Shown: positions 18,100-29,691, numbered from the stretch's first letter. The stretch is DNA of 64,000 bases from an uncultured beta proteobacterium (GCA_903886975.1 CAISOB010000026.1:27896-91895), one strand, 5' to 3'. Program-made: numbers and translations. Notes: generated from the sequence alone by a model not told the origin.

Positions 18100-18365
18100 T
18101 GGCGGCATGCGGCATCTGCAACACGTCGCCCGGTCGGCGCCATGCCGTTCAGATGCCGATTGCTCGCTGAAGACCTGCAATTTCGTGGCCGGCGTGATGC
18201 CGCCGGTCTGACTCATCTGCATACGGATGAAATCGACCAACCGTTCGTCGATGAGAAACTTGCATCCCGGGGAATTATTGAGGAGTTTGCTTCAGGCGAG
18301 CGGAATGCTCTTCGCGCGCAGTCGACGAATCCATTTGCCGTCTTCGAGCGAATTCGCGTCTCAGC
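18100..18365 (-). pseudogene. Remnant of a second ManD/RspA-like dehydratase gene
   Basis: This stretch aligns over about 250 bp with the inside of the intact dehydratase gene (about 11880-12125), for example TGGCCGGCGTGATGCCGCCG is identical in both, followed by interleaved matches through the AATCCATT-GCCGTC-TCGAGCGAA segment. The minus-strand reading gives fragments such as FIRMQMSQTGGITPATKLQ beside FIRVHLSQIGGITPARKLQ of the intact copy, but the frame is broken and both ends are missing. It lies upstream of the TRAP operon promoter in the otherwise gene-free 17.95-18.42 kb. The sequence divergence points to an old paralogue or a second acquired copy rather than a fresh duplication. Confidence 0.8.
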
Positions 18366-18425
18366 GCCGCGCCTCGATATCAGCGCGATAAGAATTCAAA
18401 GAGCTTGTTTTCGCAGCGTCCTTCG

Positions 18426-18737
18426 TCAGGCTGCGCCCACGCTCAACCCGCGGATATAGCGTTTGGAAATTTCGACTTTCGCTGTCGGCAGGTCAGGGCC
18501 CAAGCCGATACACGTCTCCGTGGGCTTCTCGCAATAAAGCCAGCACGGGTGGCCATCGAGGAAATCGATATTGAGGCAGCCCAGACGGCCGCTTTCATTG
18601 AAAACTTTGGCGTCTCCGCTAAAGGTCAGAAGGGTCCTGTCGTCCTCGTCGCGCAGCTCGACCGAGTCGTGATCTGCGCTCATGACATGCCTAAAGCATT
18701 TATCGCCGACTGCGAAGACTTTGATTGTCGCTGACAT
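18426..18737 (-). CDS. Small conserved-looking protein of unknown function
   Basis: A 103-residue acidic soluble protein (MSATIKVFAVGDKCFRHVMS), with no signal peptide or membrane segment and four cysteines. AAAGGAGCAGAC gives a strong ribosome site directly before the ATG, which is the main argument that it is real. The chain alternates short beta-like stretches (DSVELRDEDDRTLLTFSGDAKVFNE, LGCLNIDFLDGHPCWLYCEK). No family recognised. It lies between the dehydratase remnant and the hybrid sensor kinase, and its 3' end abuts the remnant. Confidence 0.6.
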   Translation of the reverse strand: MSATIKVFAVGDKCFRHVMSADHDSVELRDEDDRTLLTFSGDAKVFNESGRLGCLNIDFLDGHPCWLYCEKPTETCIGLGPDLPTAKVEISKRYIRGLSVGAA

Positions 18738-19212
18738 GTCTGCTCCTTTATTCCAACGACGCCATGCTTCCTATAACGGCGGATCAGCACGTGCGCTTGA
18801 CATCGTTGTTGTAAGCACTCGTTTCCATTTGTAAGCGCTTCCGAATTCTTGCGTCGCGCGGTCCAAAAAAATGGCTTCCCGTGTCCAATTCCAAGCATGT
18901 ATCGTGCCGGTACCGCGGACAAAGCAACTCCTCGATGTTGTGAAGAAGCAAGGCAAGCTTGCGCGGGCGAGGGGCGGCGATCCGCGTTTGAAAGGTCGGA
19001 ATTGCCGATTTGAAGCGCGCTGCCGTGCGGCACAGGTGATCACGGCATCATCGGCCTCGGCTCGCCTGCAGTGCTGCGCCGCCAGTAGCCGGCGGAACTT
19101 GCCAGAGGCATATTCAGCGGTTATGCTGTGTGTGAAACTCCGCCAAGTGAGCGGTGATGCCTTGGGCCTGCGCGTGTGGCCTCTGGGCGAAGGTGAAACC
19201 GGGGGCTTCGTA

Positions 19213-22200
19213 ATGGAGACACGGAGGGATGCCGACGCGCCGGGGCTGATCGCCAGCCGGCTCGATTCGACACGCCTGCGCCTGCTGGCGGTCGTCGGCG
19301 TCATGGTCATCGTGTGGGGCCTTTGTCTGCCCGGCTTGTGGGTCATGCGCGGTGAACTCGAAGCGAGCATTGCGGAGACGCAACTGGCGACCGTACGGCA
19401 ACTCGCCGACGAACTCGACCGCAAACTGCGCGACCGGATCGACGGCCTCGTCGGCGTTGCCGGAAGAATCGACACGCAGCGCATCGGCGATGCTGCCTAT
19501 CTGAACGACTTTCTCGCGGCGCGCTATATCCTGCAGCAGGAGTTTTCCGGCGGCACCGCGATCGTTGGACTCGATGGTTACACGATAGCCGACCAACCGG
19601 CGGTGCCGGAGCGCAAGGGCGTTTATATCGGCGACCGCGATTATTTTCGCGCGGTCGTGGCAAAGCGCCAGCCCTACATCAGCAAACCGGCGATTGGCCG
19701 CGCCTTGAAACGGCCCGCGCTGTTCATCGGCGTGCCGGTGTTCGATCGCGGCGGCGAAGTCAGGGCCGTGCTGCTCGGCATCGTCGATTTGACCGGCCCC
19801 AATGTTCTCGGGCAACTCGGCGCGACCGGACGCATTGGCATGGCGGAAGTCTTTCTGATGTCGCTCAAGGACGATCTGTTCATCGTCGCCCCGGACAGCA
19901 GTCGCGTGCTGAGCGCCTTGCCCAAGCCCGGCGTCAGTGCGATCAACGACAGACTGCAGGCGGGATTCGAAGGTTCGGCGGTGGCTGTCAGCTCGGAAGG
20001 CACCGAAAAGCTCTTTTCCATTCAGCGGCTGCCGACAACCGGCTGGCTGCTCGAACTCGCCGTCCCGACCGAGGTGGTGTTCAAGCCGGTACAGCGCATG
20101 CAGGCCATCATCCTGCTCAGCGGCGTCGTGCTCACGGTGCTTGGGCTATTGCTCGTCCATTATGTGTGGCTGCGTTTCTTCGTGCCGCTACGCGCGGCAA
20201 CGGCGAAGCTCGAGGCGATGAGCAACGACGATGAAACGCAGCGGCACTTGGCCGAGCAAGGCGGGCCCGAAGTGCGCAGCCTGTGCGCCAGCGTCAATCG
20301 GCTGTTTGCGCGCATCGAGGCGCAGGAAGCCTTGCTCGCGGTCGTCGTCGACAGCACCAGCCATCTAATCTGGTCGGTCGACGCGATTTCCTTCGGCCTG
20401 ATGACATTCAATGCCGGGCTGCGCGATTATTTCTTTGGCGCATCCGGCCTGCGCATCGCCAAAGGCATGCGCCCCGAAGATATGCTGCCGGCGGAATATG
20501 CCGCCGACTGGCACCGGTTTTACGAGCGGGCGCTGAGCGAAGCGCCGTACTCGGCCGACTATCGCGCTTGGCGGGGCGAGTTGCTGCTGCGCCTTAATTT
20601 TCACCTGCTTTACCTCGGCGGCAAGGTCATCGGCATTTCCGTTTTCGCCGAAGACATCACCGAACGCCACCGCCACGCCGAGGAACTGGCGCGTCACCGC
20701 AACAATCTGGAAGCGATGGTGGCCACCCGCACCAGCGAGCTGCAAAACGCGCTGGCCGAAAGCGCCGGGCTGCTGGCCTCGCTGCGCAAGAGCGAGGCGC
20801 TTTACCGCGCCATCGGCGAGAGCATAGCCTACGGGGTCTGGATGTGCGAGCCGGACGGGCGCAACAGCTATGCCAGCGAGAGTTTTCTCAGGATGGTCGG
20901 CCTGACGCAGCAGCAATGCTCCGACTTCGGCTGGGGCGAGGTGCTGCATCCTGACGATGCCGCGGCGACCATCGCCGCCTGGCAGGAATGCGTGAAGAGC
21001 GGCGGCAACTGGAACCGCGAGCACCGCTTCCGCGGCGTCGACGGCGTCTGGCATCATGTGCTGGCGCGCGGCGTGCCGGTCCGGGACGAGCACGGCAAGA
21101 TCAGTTGCTGGGCGGGGATCAATCTCGATATCACCGATCTCAAGCGGGCGGAAGAAGACCTGCGTGTCGCCAAGGAAATCGCCGAGCACGCCAACGAAGC
21201 CAAGTCGCGTTTTCTCGCCGCGGCCAGCCACGATCTGCGCCAGCCGCTGTCGGCGCTCGGCATCTATGCCAGGGTCCTGTTCGAAAAGGTTGCTCCGTCC
21301 GATCAGATGATCGTGACGCGAATGACCGAATGCGTGGGCGGCTTGAGCCGCCTGCTCAGCGACCTCCTGGATTTGAGCAAGCTGTCGGCCGGCGTGGTCA
21401 CGGCCAGGTCTGAAGATTTTGCTGTCGCCGGCCTGCTTGACAATCTGCGTTCCATCCACGGTCCGGTCGCCGAAGCCAAAGGACTGCGCCTGCGCTGTGT
21501 CCCGGCCCGCCTGACCGGCCGCACCGACTCGGTGCTGCTGCAACGCATCGTCGGCAACTTCATCGACAATGCGCTGCGCTACACCGAACGCGGCGGCGTG
21601 GTCGTCGGTTGCCGGCGTCGCCACGGCAAGATATTCATCGAGGTCTGCGATAGCGGTCGCGGCGTTCCGGCCGACAAGACGAGCGAGATCTTCGAGGAGT
21701 TCCGGCAGCTCGGCGACAGCGCGCGCAACAGTGGCAGCGGCCTCGGACTGGCCATCGCCGCCCGCACGGCCGCCTTGCTCGGGCTCGAAATCCAGGTCCG
21801 CTCGCGGCTCGGACAGGGTTCGGTCTTCGCCGTCGAGATGCCGTCCGGAACCGGCCAGGTGTTGCCGGTCTCGCCGGCCCTCGCCACGGTGTTTCGTCCG
21901 CTGCGCATCGCGCTGGTCGAGGATAACCGCCTGGTGCGCGAGGCGATCGAAACGGCGCTGCGCGAAGCCGGCCATCAGCTGATCAGCGCGGCCAGCGGCG
22001 ACGAGCTGCTCGCCACGCTCGGCGCATTGGCGCCGGATGCCCTGGTGACCGACTACCGGCTGGCCAAGGGCAGCACCGGCTTCGAGGTGATCTCCGCGCT
22101 GCGCGCCAAATTCGGCCGCGACGTCGCGGCCGTCATCATCAGCGGCGACACCGATCCGGCGCTGCTGCGCGACATGGCCCTGCGCGGTATCGTCGTGCTG

Positions 22201-22278
22201 CACAAGCCGCTGGACCTCGACCAGCTGCAGGCCCACCTTGCGGACGTGATCAGTCCGGTGGCCGCGACCAGTAGCTAG
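19213..22278 (+). CDS. Hybrid sensor histidine kinase (dCache-PAS-PAS-HisKA-HATPase-REC)
   Basis: Membrane sensor of 1021 residues from the ATG at 19213. Order: membrane segment (LLAVVGVMVIVWGLCLPGLWVM), periplasmic Cache-like sensor (GYTIADQPAVPERKGVYIGDRDYFRAVVAKRQPYISKPAIG), second membrane segment (AIILLSGVVLTVLGLLLVHYVWL), two PAS-like regions (VVDSTSHLIWSVD; AIGESIAYGVWMCEPDGRNSYASESF) with a coiled coil between, HisKA with the phosphorylated His in AASHDLRQPLSALG, an ATPase domain (NFIDNALRYTERGGV, GSGLGLAIA) and a receiver with Asp in ALVTDYRLAKGSTGF. An in-frame codon at 18871 would add 114 residues of low-complexity translation and is rejected. No separate output regulator is adjacent; the ABC importer downstream is a possible target. 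Confidence 0.9.
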   Translation: METRRDADAPGLIASRLDSTRLRLLAVVGVMVIVWGLCLPGLWVMRGELEASIAETQLATVRQLADELDRKLRDRIDGLVGVAGRIDTQRIGDAAYLNDFLAARYILQQEFSGGTAIVGLDGYTIADQPAVPERKGVYIGDRDYFRAVVAKRQPYISKPAIGRALKRPALFIGVPVFDRGGEVRAVLLGIVDLTGPNVLGQLGATGRIGMAEVFLMSLKDDLFIVAPDSSRVLSALPKPGVSAINDRLQAGFEGSAVAVSSEGTEKLFSIQRLPTTGWLLELAVPTEVVFKPVQRMQAIILLSGVVLTVLGLLLVHYVWLRFFVPLRAATAKLEAMSNDDETQRHLAEQGGPEVRSLCASVNRLFARIEAQEALLAVVVDSTSHLIWSVDAISFGLMTFNAGLRDYFFGASGLRIAKGMRPEDMLPAEYAADWHRFYERALSEAPYSADYRAWRGELLLRLNFHLLYLGGKVIGISVFAEDITERHRHAEELARHRNNLEAMVATRTSELQNALAESAGLLASLRKSEALYRAIGESIAYGVWMCEPDGRNSYASESFLRMVGLTQQQCSDFGWGEVLHPDDAAATIAAWQECVKSGGNWNREHRFRGVDGVWHHVLARGVPVRDEHGKISCWAGINLDITDLKRAEEDLRVAKEIAEHANEAKSRFLAAASHDLRQPLSALGIYARVLFEKVAPSDQMIVTRMTECVGGLSRLLSDLLDLSKLSAGVVTARSEDFAVAGLLDNLRSIHGPVAEAKGLRLRCVPARLTGRTDSVLLQRIVGNFIDNALRYTERGGVVVGCRRRHGKIFIEVCDSGRGVPADKTSEIFEEFRQLGDSARNSGSGLGLAIAARTAALLGLEIQVRSRLGQGSVFAVEMPSGTGQVLPVSPALATVFRPLRIALVEDNRLVREAIETALREAGHQLISAASGDELLATLGALAPDALVTDYRLAKGSTGFEVISALRAKFGRDVAAVIISGDTDPALLRDMALRGIVVLHKPLDLDQLQAHLADVISPVAATSS

Positions 22279-22302
22279 GGAAGGGCTGATTAAGTGGAAA
22301 TT

Positions 22303-22372
22303 CGTCATTCCGGCGAAAGCCGGAATCCAGTAGAGGCGACGAACTGGACACCGGCCTTCGCCGGTGTGGCGA
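22303..22372. repeat. Dispersed palindromic repeat, copy 2
   Basis: CGTCATTCCGGCGAAAGCCG then a facing GGACACCGGCCTTCGCCGGT arm, in the gap between the sensor kinase and the ABC operon. The remaining part of that gap (22373-22599) shows no gene I can support. Confidence 0.8.
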
Positions 22373-22599
22373 GTTAATCAGTGTTTCCCTCGCGCCTGTT
22401 CTAACCGGAACCCCGAGCGGCCCTCGCCTGGGGTGAAGGGCAGCCGATCGATCAGCACAGATCGATTGGCGCAATATTCTGCCTGCGCTCTCGGTGGTGT
22501 ATGCTGGCGGACGTGCCATTTTCATAACGGCCCTGGCAAAGGGCAGCGCGGAAAAAAATCAATCCGCTCGCCCGCGGCGACCGGACTCGGAGCAGGTCA

Positions 22600-23679
22600 A
22601 TGGCGTCAATCAGCATCGAAGGCATCAAGAAGGCGTTCGCCGGCAACATCGTCCTGGACAAGCTGTCGCTGCACATTCCCGACGGCGCGTTCTATACCCT
22701 GCTCGGCCCGAGCGGTTGCGGCAAGACCGCGCTTCTGCGCTGCATCGCCGGCTTCTACGCAGCCGATGCCGGCCGCCTGCTCTTCGATGCCGACGACATG
22801 ACGCACGTGCCGACCCACCATCGCGACATCGGCATGGTCTTTCAGGACTACGCACTGTTCCCCGACAAGACGGCCTTCGACAACGTCGCTTACGGGCTGC
22901 GCGCCCGGGGTGTCACGCGCGCGGCGATCCGGCAGCGCGTCGACGCCGCGCTCGACAGCGTCGGCCTGCTCGATCTTGCCGCGCGCTATCCGGCGCAGAT
23001 GAGCGGCGGCCAGCGCCAGCGCGTCGCGCTGGCCCGCGCGCTGGTGATCCGGCCGCGCGTGCTGCTGATGGACGAGCCGCTCTCCAACCTCGACGCCAAG
23101 ATGCGCATGCAGATGCGCGACGTGATTCTCGATCTGGTGCAGGAAGCGCGCATCACCACGGTCTTCGTCACGCACGACCAGGAAGAGGCGCTGGCCATGT
23201 CGGACAAGGTGGCGATCATGGACCAGGGCCGCATCGCGCAGATCGGCACGCCCGAGGAACTTTACGGCACGCCGGCCAGCGCTTACGTCGCCGATTTCAT
23301 CGGCTCGGCCAATATCATTCCGGTATCGCTCGAGCCGGCGGCGGAAGCTGCGGCGACGCGGCGTTACCAGCTGAGCGGCCGCGTGCTGGACGGCACGGCG
23401 GGCGCCGCCCTCGTCGACGGGAAAAATGCGATTCTGATCGCGCGCCCGGAAGAACTGACCCTCGCCGCGGCGATGCCGCGCATCGCCAATGCCGTTCCCG
23501 GCGCGGTGCTGCGCCGCCAGTACCTCGGTTTCAAGACCGCTTACCGCATCCAGTTGGACGACGGCCCGGAGATCCACGTCGATCTGGGTGCCGGCAACCG
23601 GCATGCCGATTTTCATCCGGGCGATGCCGTTCAGGTCGTGCTGCCGCCCGGCAGCCGGCTGATCCGGGGGCCGCGGTGA
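22600..23679 (+). CDS. ABC transporter ATP-binding protein (ferric/polyamine/phosphonate importer type)
   Basis: Cytoplasmic ATPase of a FbpC/PotA-like importer, 359 residues. Walker A is GPSGCGKTALLR, Q-loop GMVFQDYALFPD, signature MSGGQRQRVALARAL, Walker B VLLMDEPLSNLDAK, switch His in FVTHDQEEA. A C-terminal TOBE-like region follows (ILIARPEELTL, VLRRQYLGFKTAYRIQL). The permease start overlaps its stop (GTGA). Substrate cannot be read from this subunit. Confidence 0.9.
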   Translation: MASISIEGIKKAFAGNIVLDKLSLHIPDGAFYTLLGPSGCGKTALLRCIAGFYAADAGRLLFDADDMTHVPTHHRDIGMVFQDYALFPDKTAFDNVAYGLRARGVTRAAIRQRVDAALDSVGLLDLAARYPAQMSGGQRQRVALARALVIRPRVLLMDEPLSNLDAKMRMQMRDVILDLVQEARITTVFVTHDQEEALAMSDKVAIMDQGRIAQIGTPEELYGTPASAYVADFIGSANIIPVSLEPAAEAAATRRYQLSGRVLDGTAGAALVDGKNAILIARPEELTLAAAMPRIANAVPGAVLRRQYLGFKTAYRIQLDDGPEIHVDLGAGNRHADFHPGDAVQVVLPPGSRLIRGPR

Positions 23680-25331
23680 ACTTCTTTCAGCGCAAATGGT
23701 GGCCGTGGGGCGTGCTGACGGTGCTGTGCCTGATCATCCTGAGCTTCTTCGTGCTCTATCCGCTCGTCGTGCTGTTCAACAACAGCGTGCGCGACGAGAG
23801 CGGCGCGCTGTCCTTTGCCGGTTTCGCGCAGCTCCTGCACGACAGCCAGTTCCTGCTGGCGCTGCGCAACACCCTGGTGCTCGGCGTATGCGTCACGCTG
23901 CTGTCGACGGCGATCGGCGTGCCGCTCGCCTACATGGTCGCGCGCTACGAGTTTCCGCTGAAGAACATCGTCGCCGTGCTGCCGGTGGTGACCATCGTCA
24001 TCCCGGAAGTCATCGTCGGCCAGTCCTGGCTGCTGCTGCTCGGCAACAACGGCCTGCTGACCAATCTGCTTGGATATGTCGGCATCGAGCTGCCGTCCTT
24101 CTACGGCTGGACCGGCCTGATCTTCTCGATGACACTGGTTTATTACACCTATATCTACCTCGGCGTCCTCGCGGCGCTGCAGGGTTTCGACGGCCAGCTC
24201 GAGGAGGCGGGCCTGAGCCTCGGCACCTCGCCGCTCACCACGCGGCTGCGCGTGCTCCTGCCGCTGATGCTGCCGGCCGTGGCGGTCAATGCGCTTGTCG
24301 TCTTTTCGCTGGTGGTCGGCAATTTCGTCCTGGCCACCTTGCTCGGCAGCCGCGTGCCGCTGCTCTCGGTGATGACCTACAACGCCTTCGTCAATGAAAT
24401 GGGCGGCTCGCCGCTCTTGCAAAGCGCGATGTCGGTGATCTCGATCATCATCGTCGGCATCGTCCTCTTCCTGCAAAAGCGCGTCGTCGAGCGCAAGCTC
24501 TACGCGATGACCGCCGGCCGCGCGCCGCGGCCGACCGGCGTGCGCTCGGGCGCCGCGCTGCTGTTTACCGGCAGCGTCGGCCTCATCATGTTGTTCTCGC
24601 TGTTGCCGCTGCTCATCGTTTTCGTCGCCGCGTTCACCGAGACCAGCGGGCCGGTGATGCGCTGGGGCAGCTGGTCGCTCGCAAGCTTTACGCGCATCCT
24701 GCACAGCGCCCCCGGGCCGGTCATCAACTCGCTCGAGTTCGCTTCGCTGGCGACGCTCGCGGGCGTCGTTTTCGCCGTCCTCGGCAGCTATCTGATCATC
24801 AAGAAGCGCAATGCGCTGACCCACCTTCTCGATTACATCGTCATCCTGCCGCTGACCATTTCGGGCACGGTGATGGGCATCGCGCTGGTGCAGACCTTCA
24901 ATACCGGCTGGCTGGTGCTGGCCGGGACGAGCAGCATCATGGTTCTCTGCTACGCGGTGCGGCGCCTGCCGTTCGCCGTGCGCAACGCGGCCTCGACGCT
25001 GTTCAACATTCCCGATTCGCTCGAGGAAGCGTCGATCAGCCTCGGCGTCTCGCCGCTGATGTCTTTCTTCAAGGTGATCCTGCCGGCGATGAAAGCGTCG
25101 ATCATTTCGGCGGCGATCCTGATGTGGGTCACGACGATCTCCGAGCTCGCCGCGACCATCGTCGTCTACACCGGCGGACTCGAGACGATGCCGATCGCCA
25201 TTTTCCGCCAGGTCGACGGCGGCCGGCTCGGCCTCGCTTCGGCCTACGGCGCGGCGCTGATCACGGCGATCCTGCTGCCGATCATCGCGTCGATCAAACT
25301 GTTCGATATCAAGCTTTTTTCCACTCGCTAG
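23676..25331 (+). CDS. Two-domain ABC importer permease (FbpB-like)
   Basis: Inner-membrane permease, 551 residues, GTG start at 23676 overlapping the ATPase stop by 4 bp. It contains two MetI-type permease modules with EAA loops at EEAGLSLGTSPLTTRLRVLLPLMLP and LEEASISLGVSPLMSFFKVILPAM, about twelve membrane segments in all. Fused double permeases are typical of ferric-iron and 2-aminoethylphosphonate importers. It follows the ATPase and precedes the binding protein. Confidence 0.9.
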   Translation: MNFFQRKWWPWGVLTVLCLIILSFFVLYPLVVLFNNSVRDESGALSFAGFAQLLHDSQFLLALRNTLVLGVCVTLLSTAIGVPLAYMVARYEFPLKNIVAVLPVVTIVIPEVIVGQSWLLLLGNNGLLTNLLGYVGIELPSFYGWTGLIFSMTLVYYTYIYLGVLAALQGFDGQLEEAGLSLGTSPLTTRLRVLLPLMLPAVAVNALVVFSLVVGNFVLATLLGSRVPLLSVMTYNAFVNEMGGSPLLQSAMSVISIIIVGIVLFLQKRVVERKLYAMTAGRAPRPTGVRSGAALLFTGSVGLIMLFSLLPLLIVFVAAFTETSGPVMRWGSWSLASFTRILHSAPGPVINSLEFASLATLAGVVFAVLGSYLIIKKRNALTHLLDYIVILPLTISGTVMGIALVQTFNTGWLVLAGTSSIMVLCYAVRRLPFAVRNAASTLFNIPDSLEEASISLGVSPLMSFFKVILPAMKASIISAAILMWVTTISELAATIVVYTGGLETMPIAIFRQVDGGRLGLASAYGAALITAILLPIIASIKLFDIKLFSTR

Positions 25332-25354
25332 GAGCTGTCGATCAACCCCGAGCA

Positions 25355-25420
25355 CGTCATTCCGGCGCAAGCCGGAATCCAGAAAAGGCGCTGGACACCG
25401 GCTTTCGCCGGTGTGACGAC
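25355..25420. repeat. Dispersed palindromic repeat, copy 3
   Basis: CGTCATTCCGGCGCAAGCCG with a facing ACACCGGCTTTCGCCGGTGT arm, lying between the permease and the binding-protein gene of the same ABC system. A hairpin here would set different mRNA levels for the two genes (inference). Confidence 0.8.
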
Positions 25421-25460
25421 TTATATAGAATTTTTCTAATTTCTCTCCGAAAGGCCCATC

Positions 25461-26447
25461 ATGAAAACAAACGCCCTGCCGCGCCTTGCGGCAAGTCTTG
25501 CCTTCGCTTTGGCAGTGCCGCTGGCGCAGGCGCAGACCGTCGTCCTTTATTCGTCGAATAATACCGAGACCATCGACATCGCCGTCGATGTGGCGAAGAA
25601 GATCGCGCCCAAGCTCACCGTGCAGCAGGTCACCGGCGGCACCGGCGCGCTGATGAAGCGCATCCAGGCGGAAAGCGCGAATCCGCGCGGCGACATCCTG
25701 TGGAGCGGCGGCTTCGGCACGCTCGGCGCCTACAAGGAGTACATGGCGCCGTACAAGTCGCCCGACAGCGCGGCGATCCCGGCCGAGTTCCGCGGCCCGG
25801 GCGACCTGTGGGTCGGGACCAATGTGCACTTGATGGTGCTGATGGTCAATGAAAAGCAGCTCAAGGGCCTGGCCGCGCCGAAGACCTGGTCCGACCTGAT
25901 GAAGCCCGAATGGAAAGGCAAGTTCGCCATCACCGATCCGAGCAAGAGCGCGACGGCTTACCTCCTGGTCTATGGCCTGCTCAAGCAGTTCGGTCGCGAC
26001 GGACTCGAGAAGATCGCCGCCAACGCGGTGGTCACCTCGTCGTCGGGAACGACCTACAAGGGCACGGCGATGGGCGAGTACGCGGTCGGCCTGACGATCG
26101 AATACGCGGCGCAGGAGTATGTCGCCGGCGGCCAGAAGGAAATCAAGCTGGTCTATCCGTCCGAGGGCAGCTATCTCGCGCCGGAAGGCATGTTCATCCT
26201 GAAAGGCGCGAAGAACCTCGACGCGGCGAAGACCTTCTACAACATCCTGCTCAGCAAGGAGACGCAACAGGAATTGCTGGTCAAGGCCTTCCGTCGGCCG
26301 ACCCGAACCGACATCCCGGTCTCAAAACTGACCAGCTTGCCGGATTTGAAGAGCGTCAAGATCTTCCCGCTCGACCAGGCAGCGGCGTCGGCCGAATACG
26401 AGCAGTTGATCAGCTTGTGGAATCTTGCCGTCAGCAAGGCCCACTGA
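25461..26447 (+). CDS. ABC transporter substrate-binding protein (AfuA/FutA-like)
   Basis: Periplasmic binding protein, 328 residues, signal peptide MKTNALPRLAASLAFALAVP ending QAQA. The mature chain begins TVVLYSSNNTETIDIAVDVAKKIAP, with GGTGALMKRIQAE, GDILWSGGFGTLGAYKEYM and the WSDLMKPEWKGKFAITDPSKSATAY block of the ferric-binding cluster. The usual paired tyrosines of iron-binding homologues are not obvious, so phosphonate or another anion remains possible. Nearby katG, ferritin and Ftr1 favour iron as context only. Confidence 0.88.
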   Translation: MKTNALPRLAASLAFALAVPLAQAQTVVLYSSNNTETIDIAVDVAKKIAPKLTVQQVTGGTGALMKRIQAESANPRGDILWSGGFGTLGAYKEYMAPYKSPDSAAIPAEFRGPGDLWVGTNVHLMVLMVNEKQLKGLAAPKTWSDLMKPEWKGKFAITDPSKSATAYLLVYGLLKQFGRDGLEKIAANAVVTSSSGTTYKGTAMGEYAVGLTIEYAAQEYVAGGQKEIKLVYPSEGSYLAPEGMFILKGAKNLDAAKTFYNILLSKETQQELLVKAFRRPTRTDIPVSKLTSLPDLKSVKIFPLDQAAASAEYEQLISLWNLAVSKAH

Positions 26448-26458
26448 TTGCAAGCGCC

Positions 26459-27202
26459 GTGAATAATCGTCTCGGCAAGTGGCTGATCGTTTGCGGCCTG
26501 ATGCTGCTGGCGGCGGCGCTGTGGAAGAAGACCGACTTGCCGGCGCCGCCGGCGCTGCAAGCCGAGCTCCTCGCTGAGCCGGTGCAGGTGGCGGTGTCGC
26601 GTCCGCCGCTACACGTCACTGTCGGTCAAATCGATTACACCGTTCAGCCCCTGTACACCTATGATCTTTACGGCATGGTCGTCAGCAAGCACAACGCCGA
26701 CACCTGGTGGGACTACCTGCATAAAGAATGGAATGACAAGCTGAACATCACCGATCTTTGCGTGGTGTGGGGGAACAACGTTCGCAGCGGCGCTTACCAG
26801 GAGATCAGTTTTACCAGCGGCCAGTTCACCTGCAACTTTCAAACTTCATCGAGCGAGGCCTGGGCCGCTTTCGATATCACGGCAATCTCGAATAATCATC
26901 TGCTCAGCGCCGATCCCGGCCTGGCCCGCAAGATGCGCGAGGTACGCATCGGCGACCAGATTCATTTCACCGGCTATCTCGCGGAATATTCGCACAATCA
27001 TGGGACACCATTCAAGCGCGGCACCAGCATCGTGCGCACCGATACCGGCAATGGTGCGTGCGAGACCGTTTATATCGATCGCTTCGAGGTGCTGCAACGC
27101 AGTGGCGGCAAGTGGTACGTCGGACAGTGGGTCGGCATCGGTCTTGTGCTGCTCGGTCTGATCGCCTGGTTCAGCCTGCCGGTGCGCCTGGATTCCAGGT
27201 GA
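26459..27202 (+). CDS. Membrane-anchored protein of unknown function
   Basis: A 247-residue protein from a GTG at 26459, 11 bp after the binding-protein stop. It has an N-terminal membrane segment (LGKWLIVCGLMLLAAALW), a globular portion of about 180 residues (TVQPLYTYDLYGMVVSKHNADTWWDYLHKEWNDKLNITDLCVVWG; RIGDQIHFTGYLAEYSHNHGTPFKRGTSIVRTDTGNGACETVYIDRFEVLQ) and a C-terminal membrane segment (GQWVGIGLVLLGLIAWFSLP). I do not recognise a named family. Linkage to the ABC importer suggests co-transcription; function unknown. Confidence 0.7.
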   Translation: MNNRLGKWLIVCGLMLLAAALWKKTDLPAPPALQAELLAEPVQVAVSRPPLHVTVGQIDYTVQPLYTYDLYGMVVSKHNADTWWDYLHKEWNDKLNITDLCVVWGNNVRSGAYQEISFTSGQFTCNFQTSSSEAWAAFDITAISNNHLLSADPGLARKMREVRIGDQIHFTGYLAEYSHNHGTPFKRGTSIVRTDTGNGACETVYIDRFEVLQRSGGKWYVGQWVGIGLVLLGLIAWFSLPVRLDSR

Positions 27203-27308
27203 TGGCTATCGATCGCGCCATGGCTCGGAGCGCACGAGAGACGCGTGGCCAGTATCGGCGAGCCACGCGCCCGGTCAGCGCCATGACATTGGATTAAATG
27301 ACATGTAA

Positions 27309-29552
<2,244 letters not shown>

Positions 29553-29559
29553 TCGCCGG

Positions 29560-29690
29560 CGTCATTTCGGCGCAAGCCGGAATCCAGGGTCTTGAGGTAC
29601 GCTCTGGGTCCCGGCTTGCGCCGGGACGACGGATCTTTGCACAGCTGTGCGGACTCGTCGTTCCGGCGCAAACCGGAATCCATCAGGAGT
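29560..29690. repeat. Dispersed palindromic repeat, copy 4 (compound)
   Basis: Three arms in 130 bp: CATTTCGGCGCAAGCCGGAA, then GGTCCCGGCTTGCGCCGGGA, then CGTTCCGGCGCAAACCGGAA. It lies between the convergent katG and ferritin stops, where it could act as a bidirectional transcript end. Confidence 0.8.
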
Positions 29691-29691
29691 C

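Noticed and set aside
17938..18459. A 173-codon plus-strand frame
   Set aside because: It reads antisense through the dehydratase remnant; the homology is on the other strand.
18871..19212. A 114-residue N-terminal extension of the hybrid kinase
   Set aside because: No conserved features; the first membrane helix follows naturally from the ATG at 19213.
22494..25331. A single 945-codon frame joining the ABC ATPase region and the permease
   Set aside because: Its first about 394 codons are an out-of-frame reading of the ATPase gene; the real permease starts at the GTG at 23676.
23631..26267. An 878-codon minus-strand frame over the ABC importer
   Set aside because: Arg/Asp/Gln-rich shadow of the permease and binding-protein genes; no domain signature.
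25910..27202. A 430-codon frame fused to the 247-residue membrane protein
   Set aside because: The N-terminal part is a shifted reading of the binding-protein gene.
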